The position numbers and the translations under genes were made by a program. 64,000 nt of DNA from Brevibacillus massiliensis. Lineage in GTDB: Bacteria > Bacillota > Bacilli > Brevibacillales > Brevibacillaceae. The notes below the pieces were generated by a model, which was given only the letters and a program-made list of their open reading frames with translations, was not told the DNA's origin and did no database searches. The stretch spans positions 655,202 through 719,201 of the forward strand of contig NZ_HE978535.1 of NCBI RefSeq assembly GCF_000311785.1, written 5' to 3'. This document shows, piece after piece, positions 28,381 through 36,576 of the stretch. How positions within the stretch are numbered: position 1 is the stretch's first letter; every line of letters starts with the position of its first letter.

Positions 28381-28409
28381 TTGTTGTTTGCTCGCTCACG
28401 TATTAAAAT
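28381..28409 (+). promoter_or_regulatory. Candidate promoter of the stalk-domain protein gene
   Basis: TTGTTG (28381-28386), 17 bases, TAAAAT (28404-28409), 37 bases before the start codon at 28446. Confidence 0.4.
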
Positions 28410-28445
28410 GAAAGGATATCCTGGAAGATTGGAGCAGTCAACCTT

Positions 28446-29708
28446 ATGAGAAAATGGCCATTTATCGTCGCCTTGACGATCCTCTTCATCACAGCTCTAT
28501 TTGTTCCCGCACTCTCCGCTCCTTACGTCCAAGTGGCTGTGGACGGGCGCTATGTGTCATTTCCAGATGAACTGCCATATCTCGACGCCCATTCCAACCG
28601 AACGATGGTACCGGCCAGATTCGTCGCGGAAAAGCTGGGTGCCCGTGTCCAATGGAGAGGAGAATTGAATCAAGTGATCTTTACATACAAAAACCAGACG
28701 ATTATCCTGCCGATCGGCCAAAACCGCGCGCAAGTCAATGGAAAAGAGAAGGCCTTTGACGCTCCCGCGGTGCTCAAGAACGACCGAACGATGGTACCCC
28801 TGCGTTTTGTCAGTGAAGTCTTCGGGGCCAAGGTCCGGTGGATCGAGGAACGAAACCTGGCTGTCGTAACGACGGCGAGACATGCCGAGGTGGTTCCGCC
28901 CGCCCCTGAAAAAGGCACGTGGATCTGGAATACGAAAATCATTGAAACGGATCAGGACGGCATTTTGCGCTTTGCCCGCGATAATGCGATCACCGCGATC
29001 TACCTTCACGTCGACAAGGATGTAAATCCAGAGGCGTATCAAAGCTTTATACGCAGCGCGCACGAGAAACAGATAAAGGTAGAAGCCCTTGTCGGCACCC
29101 CCCGGTGGGCATTTACCGGCAGCCAGGACCAAATAAAGGACTACATGGCCTGGGTGAAGCAGTATAATGCATCCGCAGGGGCGAACGAGAGATTTGTCGG
29201 GCTCCACTTCGATATTGAGCCCTATCTGCTGAAGGAATGGAAGAACAACCAGCGATTGGTGATCGAACATTGGATGGACAACATGCGCTTCATCGAGAGC
29301 GAAACCAAAGGGACCGGTCTGAAAATAACGCTGGATGTGCCCTTCTGGGTTCACAAGGTCAAAATTCCCGACTCCGACTACACGTTTAGCGCATGGCTGC
29401 TGGAGAAGTTTGACTGTCTGGTGCTCATGGATTACCGAAATTTCGCCTTGGGGAATGACGGGATTGTCGAAAATGCAAGCACGATCTTGAGGGAAGCTTC
29501 TACTTTGAAGAAGCAAGTAATTGTCGCAGTAGATACCGCAAAAAGTACGGAAGGGGAACGGACCACGTTCTACTCCCTGAGTACGGATTCGCTGGAGCGG
29601 GAATTGCAAATCGCCAAAGAACAGCTGTCGCGCTATGCAAGCTTTGCCGGGGTAGCAATCCATGACTACCAAAATTGGACAGCGCTGAATCTGCAGCCCC
29701 GGCCTTAG
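28446..29708 (+). CDS. Secreted protein: copper-amine-oxidase-N stalk domain plus TIM-barrel-like domain
   Basis: A 420-residue exported protein. Residues 1-25 form a signal peptide ending near ALSAPYV. Residues ~30-150 hold two stalk repeats (RTMVPARFVAEKLGARVQW and RTMVPLRFVSEVFGAKVRW), the Cu_amine_oxidN1 domain common in Paenibacillaceae surface proteins. The C-terminal ~260 residues (WIWNTKIIE..., AIYLHVDKDV, GLHFDIEPYL, VLMDYRNF) look like a TIM barrel of glycosidase-like type with acidic residues in HFDIEP at a strand end. No substrate can be named. Confidence 0.8.
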   Translation: MRKWPFIVALTILFITALFVPALSAPYVQVAVDGRYVSFPDELPYLDAHSNRTMVPARFVAEKLGARVQWRGELNQVIFTYKNQTIILPIGQNRAQVNGKEKAFDAPAVLKNDRTMVPLRFVSEVFGAKVRWIEERNLAVVTTARHAEVVPPAPEKGTWIWNTKIIETDQDGILRFARDNAITAIYLHVDKDVNPEAYQSFIRSAHEKQIKVEALVGTPRWAFTGSQDQIKDYMAWVKQYNASAGANERFVGLHFDIEPYLLKEWKNNQRLVIEHWMDNMRFIESETKGTGLKITLDVPFWVHKVKIPDSDYTFSAWLLEKFDCLVLMDYRNFALGNDGIVENASTILREASTLKKQVIVAVDTAKSTEGERTTFYSLSTDSLERELQIAKEQLSRYASFAGVAIHDYQNWTALNLQPRP

Positions 29709-29721
29709 GCCTGAGTGTTGA

Positions 29722-30705
29722 TCAATAATAGCTTCGCAGCAGATGAATGGAAGATTTCGCCGCAACCCGGTACGATGAGATGGTGCCAGGCAGCAGTACA
29801 GCGTCACCCGGAAGCAGCGGCAGGCCCTCCGGTTCGCCGTCCGCCCAAAGCAGCCCGCTTCCTTCGGCGACGATCAGGATCTCCGGATTGCCACCGGCGG
29901 ACGGGAGGAAGCAGGAACTGCCGTTTGTCAGCAGAAGTCTTTCGACGGTAAAAAACGGACAGGCAAGCAGCTGCTCGTGGCACGCACAGTCTGTCCGGCG
30001 CAGCAGCTTCGGTGATACAGGATCGCCGGCCTGCTGCGCCTCCGCTCCGTACAACATCACCTCTGCTGCCTGATCGATATGCAGCTCCCGTCCCCTTCCC
30101 TCGCTGTCGACGCGGTCCCAGTCGTAGATGCGGTAGGTGACGTCGGAAGCCTGCTGGATTTCGATCACGACCGTGCCGGCCAAGAGCGCATGCAGCGTCC
30201 GGGCCGGGATGAAGAACATGTCTCCTTTGCGAACTTCCCTGAAAAGCAGGTACTCCCGGATGCGTTTTTCTCTCAATGCCCGCCTGTACTCATGCTCGCT
30301 AGACAGCGTGTGACCGCAGGTGATCCTGGCCCCGGGCTCATGATCGAGCACGTACCACGCCTCTGATTTGCCAAAATCCCCCTCCCTCTCCTGCGCGTAC
30401 CGGTCGTCCGGATGAATCTGTACGGACAGATGTTCGGTTGCCTCCAAAAACTTGATCAGCAGCGGAAAGCGGCCTTGCGGGGAACGGCCCAGATACGCTC
30501 CCGGATACTCGCTGGTCAGGTCTGCAAGGCTTTTGCCGGCGAACGGTCCATTTTTTACCACAGATGTTCCATGCGGATGCCCGGACAACACCCAGTATTC
30601 GCCTATCGGCTGTTTTCCCTCCTGTCCAAACCTCGGCTTTAACCTGTGCCCGCCCCACACCCGCTCCTTTGCAATCGGGTGGAATTTCACCGGGTAAGGG
30701 TGCAT
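29722..30705 (-). CDS. manA: Mannose-6-phosphate isomerase, class I
   Basis: A 327-residue zinc cupin enzyme converting mannose-6-phosphate and fructose-6-phosphate. Seen: KERVWGGHRL at the start, FLEATEHLSVQIHPDD (metal ligands Q and H), EAWYVLDHEPGA (Glu ligand) and the FIPARTLHAL segment with the third histidine. The start ATG follows GGGGGAG. It is transcribed divergently from a TrmB-type sugar-responsive regulator, with which it shares a 188-base promoter region, so joint control is plausible. Confidence 0.93.
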   Translation of the reverse strand: MHPYPVKFHPIAKERVWGGHRLKPRFGQEGKQPIGEYWVLSGHPHGTSVVKNGPFAGKSLADLTSEYPGAYLGRSPQGRFPLLIKFLEATEHLSVQIHPDDRYAQEREGDFGKSEAWYVLDHEPGARITCGHTLSSEHEYRRALREKRIREYLLFREVRKGDMFFIPARTLHALLAGTVVIEIQQASDVTYRIYDWDRVDSEGRGRELHIDQAAEVMLYGAEAQQAGDPVSPKLLRRTDCACHEQLLACPFFTVERLLLTNGSSCFLPSAGGNPEILIVAEGSGLLWADGEPEGLPLLPGDAVLLPGTISSYRVAAKSSIHLLRSYY

Positions 30706-30733
30706 GTGAACACTCCCCCTTTAAAGGAAATGG

Positions 30734-30768
30734 AGCGCTGCTCACCCGTCTAGGGAATAGGCAGCGCT
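30734..30768. repeat. Inverted repeat in the manA-TrmB intergenic region
   Basis: AGCGCTGC (30734-30741) and GCAGCGCT (30761-30768) are exact inverted copies 19 bases apart, within the expected manA leader. Possibly a leader hairpin; no T-run follows. Confidence 0.35.
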
Positions 30769-30828
30769 GCTGTTCTGTATATGTATAAGGCAGCCGCGTC
30801 CGTTTGGTGAAGAAAGCTGTTTCCGGTG

Positions 30829-30873
30829 TTGACAAGGCATGACTTTATTAGTAGTATTCCTTTATACTACTAA
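30829..30873 (+). promoter_or_regulatory. TrmB-type regulator promoter with overlapping operator
   Basis: TTGACA (30829-30834), 17 bases, TAGTAT (30852-30857) is a near-ideal promoter. A perfect inverted repeat TTAGTAGTAT-N6-ATACTACTAA (30848-30873) covers the -10 box and start point, as expected for autorepression. The same GTRGTAT-N6-ATACYAC architecture recurs upstream of the IMPase-like gene. Confidence 0.7.
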
Positions 30874-30893
30874 TAAAAAAGGAGGCTCGTCAT

Positions 30894-31673
30894 TTGATCG
30901 ATGAACTTCGCAAAATTGGCTTGTCGGATTTGGAAGCGAGGTGTTACATGGCGCTTCATGAAGAACCCAACCTGTCCGGTTATGAGGTGGCGAAAAGAGT
31001 ATCCGTGTCGCGAACCAATGTTTACGCGGTGCTGCGTTCCTTGACTGAGCAGGGAATTTGCCGGGCGATCGAGGGTGATCCCGTCCTGTATGATGCGGTG
31101 CCGATTGAACAATTGGTTCGAGCGCTGAAATCCGATTTTGAAAAGACAGCCCAAAAACTGCTGCAAGAGCTCAAAAGCCCGCCGCGGTCTTCCTCTTCTT
31201 TTTACACCTGGCAGGGGGAAGAACCGTTGAAAAAAACCATTCACCGGCTGATTGCCAATGCGGATCAGCACATCATCGCAGATTTCTGGTCGGAGGATGT
31301 ACATTGGGTTGAACAACCACTGCTCGAGGCCGAGCAGCGCGGGGTTGCCGTCACGATCATTACCATCGGTGACAGCCACACTCCCCTGCGAGATGTCGTG
31401 GTCCACCAACGCAGCGAAGAATGGCAGCAGATGGCATCGCGAAAGTTTTCCCTTTTATGCGACGGCAAACATGCGCTGCTCGGCAGCTTTACAACCGGAC
31501 TGAAGCTTTCTGCGCTGGAAACGGATCATCCCGCGGTTATCGAACTATTGCAGAACGCATTTTACCACGACGTGGTCATGGAACAAGTCGAACGGGATTT
31601 CGGCGACGCCCTGGTCCGCAAGTATGGAATCGGTTATCACAAGATCATGGATACATACAGGGATAGGTTCTAG
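30894..31673 (+). CDS. TrmB-family transcriptional regulator
   Basis: A 259-residue regulator. The N-terminal winged helix reads LSDLEARCYMALHEEPNLSG and VAKRVSVSRTNVYAVLRSLT, the TrmB signature; a coiled linker (EKTAQKLLQELKS) and a PLD-like sensor domain follow. TrmB proteins respond to sugars. TTG 30894 is used because AAAAAAGGAGG lies eight bases upstream. It is flanked by manA and an IMPase-like gene, which points to hexose-phosphate metabolism. Two matching palindromes (30848-30873 and 31702-31721) are probable binding sites. Confidence 0.88.
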   Translation: MIDELRKIGLSDLEARCYMALHEEPNLSGYEVAKRVSVSRTNVYAVLRSLTEQGICRAIEGDPVLYDAVPIEQLVRALKSDFEKTAQKLLQELKSPPRSSSSFYTWQGEEPLKKTIHRLIANADQHIIADFWSEDVHWVEQPLLEAEQRGVAVTIITIGDSHTPLRDVVVHQRSEEWQQMASRKFSLLCDGKHALLGSFTTGLKLSALETDHPAVIELLQNAFYHDVVMEQVERDFGDALVRKYGIGYHKIMDTYRDRF

Positions 31674-31701
31674 CTTATCCCCCTGTTTCCGCCCTTTTAT
31701 A

Positions 31702-31721
31702 GTGGTATTTATAAATACCAC
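31702..31721. promoter_or_regulatory. Second putative TrmB operator
   Basis: GTGGTATTTATAAATACCAC is a perfect 20-base palindrome, equal to GTRGTAT-N6-ATACYAC, the pattern at the regulator's own promoter. It lies about 75 bases before the IMPase-like gene. The shared half-site is seen directly; binding is inferred. Confidence 0.65.
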
Positions 31722-31796
31722 CTAAAATGCATTGCTGTTCCCCTGTCGAACGGTCGCGGGGACAGACAACAACTTTATTGAAGGAGCTAGATCATA

Positions 31797-32590
31797 ATGG
31801 CACATTTCAACTTGAAAGTATTCCAGGAGCTTTTTTCATATGTTGGCGACAGGCTGCTGCAGGATTACGGACATCGCGAGGCACCGCCTGACCGGCAAGA
31901 GATGTTTGCGCGATTTTTGGCGGCGAATGCCTGGGCCACCAATGAAGTAAAGGCAGTCCTGCAACGCGAATATCCTGACGTACAGCGCTTTTATTCAGAC
32001 CTGGATGCGGATCGGAAAAACCCGCAGCCCCTGGACACTTGCTGGGTCCTCGACCTGATCGACGGCGGATTTCATTTGCACCAGGGATTTGCTTTTTGGT
32101 CGATGTCCCTTTGCCTGGTCGAAGACGGGACGCCGGTCTTCTCTCTGGTGTACGATCCGAACCGCCGGGAGCTCTTTCATGCAATCCGGGGCAAGGCGCT
32201 TACCTGAACGGCAAGTCCATCCGGGTCGCCGGAAAATCCGGCTTGCACAACGCCCTGTTAATGACGGCTCCGCCCAGTTTTGCAGATGAAGAGCCAGTGC
32301 TTGCCAAGTCTACCATTGACGGAATAGGCAAGCTGCTTCCGAGGGTGTTCGGCATACGGATGCTGGGCTCTGTTGCCCTTCAGTTGGCCTACGTGGCCAG
32401 CGGCAGAATGGACGGGTATTGGGAATTTGGCGAGGATATCTACGATCGGCTGGCCGGAGCCTTGCTCATTTCGGAGGCGGGTGGCCGCGTAACAGATCTC
32501 TCAGGCCGGGAATTTGCTCTGGGGAGTTCAGGTATTATCGCAAGCAATGCCATGCTAAGCGGGCAAATCCGAGAGGTACTGCATAGCTGA
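31797..32590 (+). pseudogene. Inositol-monophosphatase-family protein, frameshifted
   Basis: Frame 1 (31797 to ~32190) contains DLIDGGFHLHQGFAFWSMSL, aligning with the family's DPIDGTxNF metal motif but with changed residues. Frame 2 (~32185 to 32590) continues GAYLNGKSIRV, then EDIYDRLAGALLISEAGG, equal to the family's second metal motif WDxAAGxLLxxEAGG in altered form. The shift falls in GCAATCCGGGGCAAGG (about 32181-32195). The joined product would be ~264 residues. The altered motifs suggest a divergent enzyme even before the frameshift. ATG 31797 follows AAGGAGC; it is likely under TrmB control. Confidence 0.75.
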
Positions 32591-32610
32591 GCCGAGCCAA
32601 ACGAGTAACA

Positions 32611-32641
32611 GCCGGTCCCAATCGCACAGATTGGAACCGGC
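32611..32641 (+). terminator. Terminator-like hairpin after the IMPase-like gene
   Basis: GCCGGTCCCAATC (32611-32623) pairs with GATTGGAACCGGC (32629-32641), one mismatch, five-base loop. The tail TTGATCT is only weakly U-rich. Confidence 0.55.
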
Positions 32642-32676
32642 TTGATCTCACCGTTTACCGTCAGTTGACAGCCGAG

Positions 32677-32718
32677 CTCGATCTGTTCTGCATCGAGATC
32701 GGTGGTCGGCTCGTCGGC
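32677..32718 (-). pseudogene. Remnant of an ABC-F ATPase (Walker B region)
   Basis: The minus strand reads ADEPTTDLDAEQIE, nearly the [14 protein letters not shown] of the ABC-F gene at the window start. Over about 43 bases the DNA itself is closely similar to that gene. Nothing else of an ABC-F gene is recognisable here. It is probably a scrap of a lost paralogue or of a recombination event. Confidence 0.6.
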
Positions 32719-32773
32719 GAACGGAAAAAGCCTCCTTATCTTTTTTTGGACAGGAGGCAGAGGCAAAACCACT

Positions 32774-34003
32774 TTATTCCCTTTGTGCCGCTGGAACCTT
32801 CAGCAAAGGCAGCATGATGATGACGCCGACGATGAACAGCACCGTGGCGGTTTCAAACATCGCCATCAGCGAGAATACCGATTTCAACCAGCCTGAGACG
32901 CTCATCGTGAGGATCATGGTGCCCATGAAAACAGGGTTTAAAATGCCGTTGACCCGGCCGACGAAATCGGATTCCGTATTTTGCAGAATCATCGTGTTAA
33001 TGCCGATCGAGATGCAAGGCATGGCCAGTCCGCCGATGAATTGAGCCGTCAGCGTCAGCCACAATTGGCTCGACAAGCCCATCACCAGGAACCCGCAAGC
33101 ACTCATCGTCATCCCGATCAAGAGCAGCTTTAGCGGCGCGATCTTTTTGGCCAAGCCCATCACCAGGATTCCTCCCAAGATCATCGCGATCCCATTCGCC
33201 GCCATGAGCCATTGAAGCTGTTCTTTTGGCAAGCCGAGCCGCTCGGTGATAATGAAGACGGACAGCGGTTGAATCAGGCCGATCGCTAGGCCAGCCGCCG
33301 CAAAACAGCCGCCAAGCAAGGTAAGCGTGCGATTTTGCAGCACGTAACGGAATCCGGCCTTCATTTCTTCCCAGATCGTCTTCTCTTTCCGCTTCTCTTC
33401 AATCCGGTCCGGAGGGAGCAAAAGCAGCACGGCAGCCGACAGCAAAAAGGCAATCCCCATGGCGCCAATCGCGATATCAATGCCGTAATGCTGGTAGACG
33501 AACGTACCGATGACCGGTCCGAGGATCATAAACAGCGCGAAAATCGTCTGGTACAAGGACATTCCCATCTGGATCAGTGCTTCCGGAACATGCAGCTTGA
33601 ACAGCTTCATCCCCGACGGCTGGGAAAACTGCGACAGGATGGACGATACCAGCGTCGCAAAGAAAATCGCTTTCCAACTGCCGAATACGAGCGTCAACAA
33701 CACGGCAAACACCGATGCAGAGCTGAGCAGATCACACCAGACCATGGTCCGCTTGGGCCGCCAGCGGTCGGCGAATGTGCCGCCAATAAACGAAAACAAG
33801 AAGATCGGCGCAAATTCAGCCACGTAAATGAGTGAAACAGCGACCGGGTCCCCGCTCGTCTTTTCCATGACAAATAGCAAAATAGAGTAATTGCGAACCC
33901 AGATGCCAATCTGCAGAAAAAAAACGGAAAGCAAGATGGTGCGGACGACTCGGTTGCGAAACAAGTCCCCCATTGAAGCTTTTGATTCTGTGTTTCCTGT
34001 CAT
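32774..34003 (-). CDS. MFS transporter, DHA3-type exporter
   Basis: A 409-residue protein with twelve membrane segments. The helix 2-3 loop motif GGTFADRWRPKRTM (MFS motif A) is at residues ~62-75. The overall pattern (FLQIGIWVRNYSILLFVMEK, VISF-rich C-half) resembles DHA3 macrolide-type efflux pumps of Bacilli. The start ATG follows AAGGAGAGGGG. It lies downstream of three tandem terminator-like hairpins, so its expression probably needs its own promoter or read-through. The substrate is unknown. Confidence 0.9.
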   Translation of the reverse strand: MTGNTESKASMGDLFRNRVVRTILLSVFFLQIGIWVRNYSILLFVMEKTSGDPVAVSLIYVAEFAPIFLFSFIGGTFADRWRPKRTMVWCDLLSSASVFAVLLTLVFGSWKAIFFATLVSSILSQFSQPSGMKLFKLHVPEALIQMGMSLYQTIFALFMILGPVIGTFVYQHYGIDIAIGAMGIAFLLSAAVLLLLPPDRIEEKRKEKTIWEEMKAGFRYVLQNRTLTLLGGCFAAAGLAIGLIQPLSVFIITERLGLPKEQLQWLMAANGIAMILGGILVMGLAKKIAPLKLLLIGMTMSACGFLVMGLSSQLWLTLTAQFIGGLAMPCISIGINTMILQNTESDFVGRVNGILNPVFMGTMILTMSVSGWLKSVFSLMAMFETATVLFIVGVIIMLPLLKVPAAQRE

Positions 34004-34116
34004 GTGATTCCCCTCTCCTTATCATGCTGGACCGGAAGCTGTCGCCTCAATCCAGCCGGTAAAATTTGATGCGCCGTTTTATGGAAACATCGTCAACCCC
34101 TCCTTATCCCATGACA

Positions 34117-34219
34117 CAAAAAACGTCGGATGATCCGACGCCTGTTCCCGTGAAAAAGACGTCGGTATCTTTCCCGACGTCTCATCGCCATAAAAAAGAC
34201 GCCGGGTTCCCGACGTCTG
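34117..34219 (-). terminator. Three tandem terminator-like hairpins
   Basis: In minus sense three units of about 38-40 bases follow one another, each a GACGTCGG-type stem then a T-run: GACGTCGGgaacCCGGCGTC-TTTTTT (34192-34218), GACGTCGG...CCGACGTC-TTTTT (34153-34182) and GCGTCGGatcaTCCGACG-TTTTTT (34117-34141). They lie between a small ORF with a strong promoter and the MFS gene. The near-identity of the stems points to duplication. Confidence 0.75.
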
Positions 34220-34266
34220 TCTTTGTGGATTCTCATACTTGTTGGACTCGCAGCATCCGCAACTGA

Positions 34267-34389
34267 TCAGTCAAGTTGCGAACACGAAGCATACACCAAG
34301 GGCACAGAGTGATCGGGATGGTTTTTTTGTATTTGGTTGTTGGTAAAAGCTGCATCTGTAAAGTGAATGAAACCATTATCCCAAACCAT
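34267..34389 (-). CDS. Small ORF of 40 residues behind a strong promoter
   Basis: ATG 34389 follows AAGGAGGT by eight bases. The product starts MVWDNGFIHFTDAAF and ends ASCSQLD; it has no hydrophobic helix. A second, overlapping frame from the ATG at about 34376 would give a 47-residue protein with a CPWC motif, but with no good ribosome binding site. The promoter upstream and terminators downstream mark a short transcript; which frame is real, or whether it is a leader for the MFS gene, cannot be decided here. Confidence 0.4.
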   Translation of the reverse strand: MVWDNGFIHFTDAAFTNNQIQKNHPDHSVPLVYASCSQLD

Positions 34390-34442
34390 TGTCTGTTACC
34401 TCCTTCTTCTGGTATGAAAAAAGTAATTACTTGGTAATGCAA

Positions 34443-34472
34443 AGTATAGTATGACTTTTGATGTCGTGTCAA
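34443..34472 (-). promoter_or_regulatory. Strong sigma-A promoter with nearby AAGTAATTACTT palindrome
   Basis: Minus strand TTGACA (34467-34472), 18-base spacer, TATACT (34443-34448). AAGTAATTACTT lies just downstream of the start point and could be a repressor site. Confidence 0.6.
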
Positions 34473-34512
34473 CACATCGTTTTGTAAAAATGCACGATTT
34501 TTCACTACGCAC

Positions 34513-34710
34513 TTAAAGCGAGGCGAATTTCTCTCTTTGCTTCAACAGCTCTGCTTTTTTGGCGGGCCATTCTACACACCAGTCTGAACAGTACAGAACC
34601 GTTTTGCCGGAGTCGTCAAGCTTTTCAATGCGATCTGCGTAGACCAGCTTTCCACAAATGGAGCACTTTTCGTATTTTTCAACATAAAAGCCATTGCTGG
34701 AAAATTTCAT
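34513..34710 (-). CDS. Small zinc-ribbon-like protein
   Basis: A 65-residue protein with two Cys pairs: KCSICGKLVYADRIEK and LYCSDWCVEWP (CxxC...CxxxC), typical of a compact treble-clef/zinc-ribbon fold. GAGGGGG lies upstream of the start. It follows the hydantoinase B remnant by 24 bases on the same strand and presumably belonged to that operon. I know no assigned function. Confidence 0.75.
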   Translation of the reverse strand: MKFSSNGFYVEKYEKCSICGKLVYADRIEKLDDSGKTVLYCSDWCVEWPAKKAELLKQREKFASL

Positions 34711-34734
34711 CGGTCGTTTCCCCCTCTTGGCGAT

Positions 34735-35720
34735 TTAGGAATGGTTCCAGCCGTATGCCTTGGCCGCTTCTGCGGAGATAAACCCATCCAGCAGGTCCTC
34801 CTCAAGTGCGAAGAGATCTCTTGTTTTCGGATCGCCATACCCGCCTCCGCCAGGGGTGACAAGCTTGACGCGGTCCCCTTTCCGAATTTCCACATTGGAA
34901 TACTTGCTGGAAGAGATGCGTCCATATGCCTCACTGACTGTCTGCCACTTCGTCTCTCCGTTTTTCAAAATGAGAGTCGCGCCCAAGCCGCCTTCTTTGC
35001 CTCCGAACAACCCCCATGGTGCAATGCGGTGGCGGTCGGTCATTTGACTGACTGTGATCAATTCCGCCAGGCATCGCATCGTTTTTTCTGCGCCCAAACC
35101 GCCGCGGAAAGCCCCCGCCCCGCCGGAATCCTGCTTCAGGGCAAACGCTTCGATCAACCAGGGAAACCTCGTTTCGAACACTTCGACCGGTGTGGAGCGA
35201 CAATTTCCGTTGATCGAATCGCACATGTTATTCCCGTCTGCATACGGGCGGGCTCCCCAGCCAACGGATTCCAGGTCATAGCAGGCAAAATACTCATCGT
35301 ACTCTTCGTGATAGCCGCCAAATACAAAGTTGATATGCGTGCCGCCTTCACACGCCATCACCTTCTCCGGAATGGCTTGGGAAAAAGCCCCGATGACCGT
35401 CAGCGCGATACGCGGATGCGTCTCCGTATTGCCGCCCACTTCTGCACCCGGGTAATCCACGTTGACCACCGTTCCCCCTGGAGCAATCACCTTGATGGGC
35501 CGGAAACAACCGGAATTGCGCGGGATTTCCGGATCGGTTACGTGCAAAAGCGCATTGTATACAGCCGATACCGCTACCCCGTAGGTCGCATTGATCGGTC
35601 CTTTGGCCTGCGGCGAAGAACCGTTAAAATCAACGACCACCTCATCATCTTCAACGAACACGGTGGCCTGAATGGCAAACACGTTCCTCCAACATCAATC
35701 CCGCAAACGTATTTGGCCAT
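34735..35720 (-). pseudogene. hyuA::hyuB deletion fusion
   Basis: ATG 35720, behind GGAGGGG, starts a hydantoinase/oxoprolinase A subunit: MAKYVCGIDVGGT, thirteen codons. At about 35682 the sequence switches, out of frame, to the second half of a hydantoinase B subunit beginning FAIQATVFVEDDEVVVDFNG and running intact to GWNHS, with VEIRKGDRVKLVTPGGGGYG near the end. Nearly all of hyuA and roughly the first 250 codons of hyuB are missing, so at least 2 kb has been deleted. Neither enzyme can be made. A FCD-GntR regulator gene lies just upstream and appears intact. Confidence 0.88.
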
Positions 35721-35770
35721 ATGCCCCTCCTTTGCAATCGTGCCCATGTGACATGCAAAACCAAGCAAAT

Positions 35771-36472
35771 TCAGATCATTTTTTGCCCCCGTAAAAAATG
35801 GATCTCTTCCCTGAACAAGTTCATATGATCCCGGATAATCCTTACAGCCTTTGGTTCATCCTTGCTTTCGATCGCTTCAATGAGTTCCCAATGCTGCTTT
35901 TGGGCTTTTTGGATCACATCAATGTAGCCGCTGGTTAAATTCGTCAAGGTAAAAGGCGATTTCTCCGTCATGTCAAAGAATGAGCGAATCAGCACGGTGA
36001 ATAGCGGATTTTGCGTTGACGCAGCCAGAGCCACATGGAAGTTGAGGTCTTCCTCCAAATATTCGCTTGCCCGGCTTTGTTTCGTTTCCATCACCCCCCA
36101 GATAAGTTTTAATTTTTTGACATCTCCCCCTGTAGCTTTTTGCACGGCTTTTTTGGTAATGGATATCTCCAGTTCCTCTCTCACTTCCAAAATATCTTCG
36201 ATCGAGGATTCGTATTTTTGGGCAATCCTCTTTAGCGAGTCGCTTACAATATTGTCTTTCAGCCGTGTAACATAAGCTCCTTTCCCGGGCCTGATCATGA
36301 TGATTCCTTTTTCGCGAAGAATGGTTAAAGCTTGTCTGATGACATTTCGGCTTACCTGAAGATCATGGGTTAATTCTCTTTCGGAAGGCAGTTTTTCTCC
36401 TTCTTGATAAATGCCCTGGTTGATTTTCTTTTCGATTTCCGCCGAAATTTCGATGTACAATAGGTCCTCCAT
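35771..36472 (-). CDS. GntR/FCD family transcriptional regulator
   Basis: A 233-residue regulator: GntR winged helix (EGEKLPSERELTHDLQVSRN, then ILREKGIIMIRPGKGAYVTR) and helical FCD domain (EVREELEIS, DLNFHVALAASTQNPLF, QKQHWELIEAIES). It lies immediately upstream of the collapsed hyuA/hyuB locus and probably controlled it. A palindrome of the right form is present upstream (36493-36521). Confidence 0.9.
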   Translation of the reverse strand: MEDLLYIEISAEIEKKINQGIYQEGEKLPSERELTHDLQVSRNVIRQALTILREKGIIMIRPGKGAYVTRLKDNIVSDSLKRIAQKYESSIEDILEVREELEISITKKAVQKATGGDVKKLKLIWGVMETKQSRASEYLEEDLNFHVALAASTQNPLFTVLIRSFFDMTEKSPFTLTNLTSGYIDVIQKAQKQHWELIEAIESKDEPKAVRIIRDHMNLFREEIHFLRGQKMI

Positions 36473-36492
36473 TCCCCAACACCACCCCCTAG

Positions 36493-36521
36493 TGGTACAA
36501 CTCGTATTACCGGTAGTACCA
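36493..36521. promoter_or_regulatory. Inverted repeat, candidate GntR operator
   Basis: TGGTACAAC-N11-GTAGTACCA: nine-base arms with one mismatch, about 20 bases upstream of the GntR gene. The TGGTAC/GTACCA half-sites resemble FadR-subfamily operators (TNGTNNNACNA type). Confidence 0.5.
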
Positions 36522-36576
36522 GCTAAAGGGTATTACATTTTATATTTTCTGAAATTTCAATACTGTAATGCCAAGA

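Noticed and set aside
28557..29807. Minus-strand 416-residue ORF opposite the stalk-domain protein
   Set aside because: Shadow of a gene with signal peptide, promoter and conserved repeats on the plus strand.
34107..34230. CRISPR-like short repeats (GACGTCGG units)
   Set aside because: Only three copies, each self-complementary and followed by T-runs, with no unique spacers or cas genes; they are terminator hairpins.
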